A stretch of 20,455 nucleotides of DNA from Litorivicinus sp965656605 (lineage in GTDB: Bacteria > Pseudomonadota > Gammaproteobacteria > Pseudomonadales > Litorivicinaceae): the NCBI GenBank assembly GCA_965656605.1, contig CBFHLC010000039.1, positions 1 to 20,455 on the forward strand, given 5' to 3'. Positions 16,101 to 20,455 of this stretch are shown here, in pieces. Within the stretch, counting starts at the first letter, position 1. Each line of letters begins with the position of its first letter. The position numbers and the translations under genes are program-made. A model generated the notes under the pieces. That model made no database searches. It was given only the letters and a program-made list of their open reading frames with translations, and was not told where the DNA came from.

Positions 16101-19100
16101 GCCCATTTTGGACACCGCAACGTTCAGGGTGTCTTCGGCTTCTAGCGCAGTGATCTGGGCATCGTCCGAACCCAGCACGATGTCCAAGGTTACCGCATCC
16201 TCCACACCATCATTTTCTGTGGTGATATCTATATTACCGGTGGCTTGGTCAGCGTACACACTGGCGCTCAACGCGGTCACGACCAATCCCGACGCACCAC
16301 TTAGCGTCAGATCTTTACCTGAACCATCCTGTTTGCGCAGGTCTGTTGCATCGACATTGATTGTCGAGTCAGCAGTCGAGTCATCTTTACCCACCACCGT
16401 GGTCTGACCCTGGCCCGTCAGCACATCAATCGACTCACCGGAAGTCAAGGTGTCGGTGTAGACCAGCAAGTCGCCGGTCGAGTCGACCGCCCCGATGCCA
16501 GATTGAGCATCCACGGTCACACCCGCGTCCACGTTAAATGCCACCACTTCGCCTGCACCCGCAAGGGTCAAGGTGTCTCCGCTTGCCATACGATCGGCAT
16601 CCAAGGTCACATCACGCGCGTTCTGTGACAGCGTATTGATCGACGCATCCTGCTGGTTTAGTCGGATATCCACATCGTCGATATCGACGTTACCCGCCGT
16701 TGAGCGCAGATTAACCGTCAACGCCCCTTGGACCTCAGCAGCATCTAGGTCGGCATCAAGATTGTTCACGATGACATCGCCTAGACCTTCGGCGGTCAAC
16801 TCAAAGCGATCATGACCGTCGTTCTCGATATCCGTCGTTATCGTGTTAGCAACGTCATTATCATCCATGTCGTCCTTCAGGTTTGCCGCCTGGACCGTAA
16901 CGACGTCGTCCGCGTGCTTGGCGTCAACCCCCAGTGTGTTACTGCCAGCGGTCACTTCAATGACATCGCCTTCGGCAACACGCGTGGTGACCGTTAATGG
17001 ACCCTCGGCGATCGAACCATCCACATCAGTCGAGGTTTCGACCAAATCAAAGGCTCCTTTACCGGTCAAGGCCACTTTGCCTGAATCTGCAGCATCACTC
17101 AGATCAACCTGAACCTCGTTACCCGTGGCGTCATACGAATCATCGTTGTTTGCCAGTGTGTATTCAGCATCCCCGCTTAGGAACAGAACGGTCCCGTCAT
17201 CTGAATCAGACAACGCGGTCGCATCAACGGCAATATCGATAATGCCCGTCTCGTCAGCCGTTGCGTCGGAACCGTCAATCCGTGTGGTGTTACTACCGGT
17301 CCAAACCGTCATTGCAGGGTTATCGTTTATTCCAGTTACACCACCGGTGGCATCGCCATCGACTGTTTCACGCTGCGTCGTTGTCAAATTCAACTCGCCA
17401 GTGAACGCCTGACCATTATTCCAGCCGGTCACGCCGCTGGCATCGACGTCTGCGTCGATATCGACCACCGAGACCAAATTACCGTCGCCTGTCAGCTCGA
17501 GCTTATTACCCGTGCTGAGTGCATCCGCATGGATGGTGGCGCTGCGGTCAATGTCAGCTGCGATGTCGGTCGCATCGGCTAACGTCACATCCAACGTACC
17601 TGACCCACCGTCGACCAACAGATCACCCTTCAGGGCTGTCACAACAAAGGCACTATTACCTTGCAGATCAAGTAACCGGTCGTCCATCAACACATCAGCG
17701 TTAACGTTTACCGTGTCGCTTGAGTGATTGGCAACCACCGTGGTCTGGTTTGAACCCGTCAGTACCGTGATCGAGTTATCGGACGCGTTCCGAGTGGTGA
17801 CGGTGACTTCACCACTAGATAGGGTTGCGTCAACGTCTGCGACTAGGTTGTCAACTGTTTGGGTCGAGGAGCCATCAAGGAACAACTCAAATGCGCCCTC
17901 TGTTTCCACGTCCGCCAAAGCCTGAGCATTAACTTCGATCGAGCCACTATCACCGTCCACAACCGTAGTGTTTGTACCGGTCAGAACCAATACATTGGTC
18001 GCGCCGGTTTCGGTCTGCACCGACAGCTCGCCGGACAGTCCTTCGTCGTTATATCCAGGCGTCCCGTCACCGTCGACCACCACGCTGCTGCCCACGTTCC
18101 GAACGTCGACTTCACCGCCGCCACGAACATACAGGTTCAGGTTTGCCGCTACAGAAGCCGCATCGACCGTGACCTTGGCGCTATCACCGTTGGCTTCGAT
18201 GTAGTTACTGCGCGCGCTCGCCTTAATATCTAACACCGCGTCTTGTGCCGTGATGACATCCAGAACGCCCGCCAGGCTGCCCGCATCAATATCCGCAGAA
18301 ACATCTCTAACATAGGCAGTGGCCGAACTGGCTGCACCATCGATTGTCAATTCGTACGTTAAATCAGTTAAATCGCGATTATTATCCGCCGTTAGTTCAC
18401 CTGCCTGCACCGTCACAGTTGCTTGGTCAGCCAGAGTGACGTGCGTGTCTTGGGTACCGGTTACCACATCAAACGTGCTGTTCGTTGCGGCTTGGACAAA
18501 CAGGTCACCGGTCAGTTGTGTCTGGACTGTGCCGTTGTCTGCAAAGGTGGTCGCCAATACATCGCGAGACATATTCAACACGTCGACCTCTGCATCACCG
18601 TAAACCGTCAGGTTATCGGTCTCACCAGAGCTTCTAATGGCTGCCGCATCCACAGTCACGTCAGTCTCGTCGCCTGGCGCAGTATCGGTTTCATCAGCAT
18701 TGATGATCGCAGAACCCGAACCTAGCGTGACGTTAAGGCCCGCGTCATTCGCTAACTCGACTGTCTCTACATACAGATCACCGGTTAGCGCGCCGAAATT
18801 GGTGGCATCCAACAGGCTACCGCCATCCGCATCGACATTCTCAGACACACCGGTGATATCAACATCAGCAGCACCCGATAGGAAGGTTGTGTTGCTATCC
18901 GTTACCGATGCCGTCGCGTCCACTGTAATGGTGTCATCCGCACCGACACCAATAATGGCCGCATCGGCGTTACCCAGCTTCACATCAATTGAGTTATCCA
19001 CCGTGTTGTCGGCGGTATTCACAACCAGCGAGTTGCTCAATCCACTCGCATCAACATCACCGATGACCGCAGATGCCTGAACGGTGGAGCTACCGTTTAG

Positions 19101-20455
19101 ATTCAACGTCTTGTTGTTGTCTAACTCGTCCGCTTTCACGTCAACGTCACCGGCGCGACTGTTGCCCGTGTTAACTGTCGTTTCCGCATCACCCGTTTTA
19201 ACGACAACCCCGACTGCACCGTTATCGGTATTGACCGTCAGCTGACCTGACTGGCCAACCTCCGCTGAATCCAAACCAGTTGCGTCGACCAAAACATGGT
19301 GACCCGCATTATTAACAACAAACTCAGCCAAACCATCAAGGTTCAAATCGTCCGACACACCATCATTGCTGTAACGATCCAACGCCGCTGCATCGACCGT
19401 GATCTGACCGCCTTCGCCGTTACCGGTAATGTCGGTTTGACCCGAACCTGTTTGGACGTCTAAGACCGCATCGGACACCGTCGAAATGTTGGTGCGCCCA
19501 GTGCTGGCGCCTGCCAACACGTCCGCTTTCAGGTGATCGATATCCAAGGTTGAGTCGCCTTGGATGGTCAGATCGTTATCCTTCGCGAGCAAAGTCGCAT
19601 CAACGTTAACCGATCCGCCGTTACCCAAAATGGTCGTGTTGTCCACACCCGTGTCGACCAACGCCGTATCACTGCCACCCAGGGCTGCTGTCTTGACTGT
19701 CAACAGACCTTCAAACCCCTGCGCCTTACCGTCAACTTTCGCGCCACCTGCCAATTCATTAACAACCGTGGTGCCTGACTGATCCAGCGTGATCACGTCG
19801 TCCGATCCCAGCTGCGCTGCGTCCAGCGTTACGCCTACCCCGGTATTAATCCGAGAGTCGCCGTCGTTCAGTAATACATCAACATCGACCACAGCGTCGG
19901 TATCATCTGTCACATTAACGGTCAAATCACCGTTCAATGCCTGAGCATCCAGATCTGAGGCCAGATCCTGGACAAGAACCGAACCCTCACCCTCAGCGGT
20001 TAACTCCCAGGTCCGTGGATCGAAGGTCGCCGGGCTTCCGGATGTCGTGTCGTCAATTAAGTTAGCCGCCTTGACCGTAATCGTATCAACCGAGTCGGTT
20101 GCCTTGACCCCTAACTGGCCTGAACCGGCTGTGACCGTGATGTCATTCGCAGACTCCGGCGTCTGGCCACCCTCGGTCTCGACCGTCAAGCGCCCTTTGA
20201 GTTCAGGCGCCAAAACATCTTCCGTGGTGTTAACCAAGCGGAAATTACCGTCGCCCGCCAAGTTGAGCTGGCCTTTGGAGGTCAGACCGCTCGCGTCGAT
20301 TGTCACCTCGCTGAAAACCCCGCCGACTTGGGTGACGTCGCTGGTGATTAAATACTCAGCATCGCCCGTCAGGAACAAGTCAACCTCGGACGTAGCGGTA
20401 TCCGACAACTGATCAGCCTGAATAACAATATCCAGCTTTTCGACGTCATCATCGT
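13158..20455 (-). CDS. Giant beta-strand-repeat RTX surface protein, type I secretion substrate (N-terminus outside window)
   Basis: The frame is open to the right edge: 15 repeat-type codons precede the TTG at 20408, so that TTG is internal and at least 2431 residues lie here. Nearly the whole N-terminal two thirds (15045 to the edge) is about 22 diverged repeats of 60-110 residues with the pattern VTVDAxxL, LTLxGxxxVxV, ADVDAxxLxGxLxV, then TGSGxTxI. Next come a first RTX block (about 14600-14814, GGGDDTIDGKAGDD), a stretch opening with KFSTIQAAVDDSD and IFVLSKNYNEEAFVSKDLTF that resembles the start of pectate-lyase-type beta-helices, a second RTX block (about 13507-13811) and a C-terminal target region (FSRGDDRVNF, ending GLEEYSQV). 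It is very acidic and I see no cysteine. Likely a calcium-dependent surface fibre, adhesin or S-layer-like protein, exported by the system encoded downstream. No enzymatic domain is certain. Confidence 0.9.
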   Translation of the reverse strand, partial: DDDVEKLDIVIQADQLSDTATSEVDLFLTGDAEYLITSDVTQVGGVFSEVTIDASGLTSKGQLNLAGDGNFRLVNTTEDVLAPELKGRLTVETEGGQTPESANDITVTAGSGQLGVKATDSVDTITVKAANLIDDTTSGSPATFDPRTWELTAEGEGSVLVQDLASDLDAQALNGDLTVNVTDDTDAVVDVDVLLNDGDSRINTGVGVTLDAAQLGSDDVITLDQSGTTVVNELAGGAKVDGKAQGFEGLLTVKTAALGGSDTALVDTGVDNTTILGNGGSVNVDATLLAKDNDLTIQGDSTLDIDHLKADVLAGASTGRTNISTVSDAVLDVQTGSGQTDITGNGEGGQITVDAAALDRYSNDGVSDDLNLDGLAEFVVNNAGHHVLVDATGLDSAEVGQSGQLTVNTDNGAVGVVVKTGDAETTVNTGNSRAGDVDVKADELDNNKTLNLNGSSTVQASAVIGDVDASGLSNSLVVNTADNTVDNSIDVKLGNADAAIIGVGADDTITVDATASVTDSNTTFLSGAADVDITGVSENVDADGGSLLDATNFGALTGDLYVETVELANDAGLNVTLGSGSAIINADETDTAPGDETDVTVDAAAIRSSGETDNLTVYGDAEVDVLNMSRDVLATTFADNGTVQTQLTGDLFVQAATNSTFDVVTGTQDTHVTLADQATVTVQAGELTADNNRDLTDLTYELTIDGAASSATAYVRDVSADIDAGSLAGVLDVITAQDAVLDIKASARSNYIEANGDSAKVTVDAASVAANLNLYVRGGGEVDVRNVGSSVVVDGDGTPGYNDEGLSGELSVQTETGATNVLVLTGTNTTVVDGDSGSIEVNAQALADVETEGAFELFLDGSSTQTVDNLVADVDATLSSGEVTVTTRNASDNSITVLTGSNQTTVVANHSSDTVNVNADVLMDDRLLDLQGNSAFVVTALKGDLLVDGGSGTLDVTLADATDIAADIDRSATIHADALSTGNKLELTGDGNLVSVVDIDADVDASGVTGWNNGQAFTGELNLTTTQRETVDGDATGGVTGINDNPAMTVWTGSNTTRIDGSDATADETGIIDIAVDATALSDSDDGTVLFLSGDAEYTLANNDDSYDATGNEVQVDLSDAADSGKVALTGKGAFDLVETSTDVDGSIAEGPLTVTTRVAEGDVIEVTAGSNTLGVDAKHADDVVTVQAANLKDDMDDNDVANTITTDIENDGHDRFELTAEGLGDVIVNNLDADLDAAEVQGALTVNLRSTAGNVDIDDVDIRLNQQDASINTLSQNARDVTLDADRMASGDTLTLAGAGEVVAFNVDAGVTVDAQSGIGAVDSTGDLLVYTDTLTSGESIDVLTGQGQTTVVGKDDSTADSTINVDATDLRKQDGSGKDLTLSGASGLVVTALSASVYADQATGNIDITTENDGVEDAVTLDIVLGSDDAQITALEAEDTLNVAVSKMGDGDTLTLDGLSDVVINEVATGLTIDANGLVNNGTDLLQGVLTVNTQQNATDVDILLGEESTTVNTHAGSSSDTSWSSNGVSERDVSIDAGELLADKTLTLTGGSDVFVSDLLADVNAATLNGLLNIQTAGSQADGDVIEITTGDNRTIVVANGDDQVEIDAGNLADNTSAGVGPILSASGDGDVVVKNLKADLESLTGTGTIVAELDGTGVVGDIKLTSNLQMTVKAGQLGVADDLILSGSGDITVERTTDGTTAITDGVKSAVVDASATSGELLIKTAAISGSDTDSDTATQQLADAAMTITTGSGDARIVGDDSAEESSIVDIEVDASNMDIGDVLTLEGDAEFWLDGVDAIVRASKDGDMAAHTDQDLPGGFDAIDRANMPTDSASVTADLDADPSINPPIANPTDLNGIDANLVDLADGDVYITGTANDNVFMLGGGDDTIDGKAGDDFLRGAGGDDIIIGGQGDDALYGGEGNDRLIGGSGTDGSDLISGGDGWDTAVFDYTYINANGEYILALDSAGSIITGEQYANNASVDKEFVYSFDRSNNEELNQVEVVVSLTSGTDVYTDRVLADVEVFEFNNGTTATPVNPDNFGSVINVDTGEKFSTIQAAVDDSDTIDGHEIFVLSKNYNEEAFVSKDLTFFIQSNSVGVTLTLANQDVARTEYEPNITVLSEENITINGNGGDNVIKTLTYADLEGWGKEDAKSGSGSQLVGVDDNDDSVIDRYQFELIKMGDDGNGNQIVIENFGVIDNFDEGQYVINGLEGDDKISVNAESTLTHYIYGGSGDDVLTAGQGTDWLDGGSGNDILISTGGDDRLLGGSGDDQVVIATQDDDLGGSSLVTGGDGRTLVLLGGGDDEVVVASLDQSQGIDIDAWVIDFSRGDDRVNFEGLSDENGGTVDLYDLPGSGKGSVIDLSEFTANYDDLNGGEGSVEIDGDIKLLGINTDRMTSTDLTYGSDGSWLSEYDSLVGLEEYSQV
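13507..13811 (-). repeat. Second (C-terminal) RTX block of the giant repeat protein
   Basis: GG(S/Q)GxDxL-type units are interspersed with less regular ones (YGGSGDDVL, GGSGNDILI, GGSGDDQVV, GGDDEVVVA). It lies just ahead of the C-terminal secretion region and is separated from the first RTX block by about 260 residues that include a beta-helix-like start. Confidence 0.85.
14600..14814 (-). repeat. First RTX block of the giant repeat protein
   Basis: About seven consecutive nonapeptide-type units: GGGDDTIDG, GKAGDDFLRG, GAGGDDIIIG, GGQGDDALYG, GGEGNDRLIG, then GSDLISGGDGWD. This is a regular calcium-binding beta-roll that follows directly on the long repeat region. Confidence 0.9.
15045..20455 (-). 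repeat. Array of about 22 diverged beta-strand repeats
   Basis: Each unit carries (T/I)xVDAxxL, a short LTLxG strand, a VxxLxADVDA strand, GxLxVxT and a TGSGxTxI turn. Units vary from about 60 to 110 residues by loop insertions, so they are seen in the protein rather than as exact DNA repeats. A higher-order copy exists: bases around 19760-20440 match those around 16450-17240 at an offset of 3180-3192. Confidence 0.85.

Noticed and set aside
20406..20408. TTG as the start codon of the giant repeat protein
   Set aside because: The frame continues upstream to the window edge with sequence of the same repeat type (LDIVIQADQLSD), so the true start is outside.
15045..20455. Regularly recurring short motifs such as gcatcgac/gcatcaac, at first sight like a DNA repeat array or CRISPR
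   Set aside because: They fall in frame on the VDA codons of the protein repeats, have variable spacing and no conserved repeat/spacer structure.

Overview
The window looks like part of a gammaproteobacterial chromosome, probably marine or aquatic. The evidence is a textbook yaeQ gene, a LapB/LssB-type type I secretion exporter, and very large acidic, Asp/Gly-rich calcium-binding secreted proteins. No rRNA, tRNA, CRISPR array, insertion sequence or phage gene was seen. The organism assignment is an inference from gene content only.

Layout. Bases 1-397 hold the C-terminal end of a chemotaxis/signalling-type protein on the + strand, closed by a clear intrinsic terminator (369-396). Facing it on the - strand (395-947) is the wreck of a PAS sensor histidine kinase: PAS domain, in-frame TGA, internal deletion, then the last catalytic box. 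A small + strand gene of unknown function (1094-1357) overlaps by its stop codon the convergent yaeQ gene (1354-1899).

From 1935 to the right edge everything is one - strand cluster. In transcription order it contains: a giant secreted protein of beta-strand repeats plus RTX (13158 to beyond 20455, N-terminus outside the window); a 2178-residue VCBS-repeat/RTX adhesin (6556-13092); a type I secretion ABC ATPase with a dead peptidase-like domain (4392-6548); an HlyD/LapC-type membrane fusion protein (3002-4399); an unrecognised 96-residue protein (2696-2986); and a secreted trypsin-like serine protease (1935-2696). yaeQ follows 35 bp later. Gene junctions are tight (8-nt overlap, 7-nt gap, 15-nt gap, TAATG overlap), which supports one operon. 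No promoter for it lies in the window.

How it probably works: the ABC protein and the membrane fusion protein, with a TolC-like outer-membrane channel encoded elsewhere, export the two giant proteins through their C-terminal signals. These fold outside on calcium and form an adhesive or surface layer. The co-encoded protease and the small protein are candidates for processing, releasing or controlling the substrates. No LapG-, LapD- or TolC-like gene is in the window. A near-perfect 19-bp hairpin, whose only irregular pairs are G.U in the sense transcript, sits between the two giant genes and may set their relative expression.
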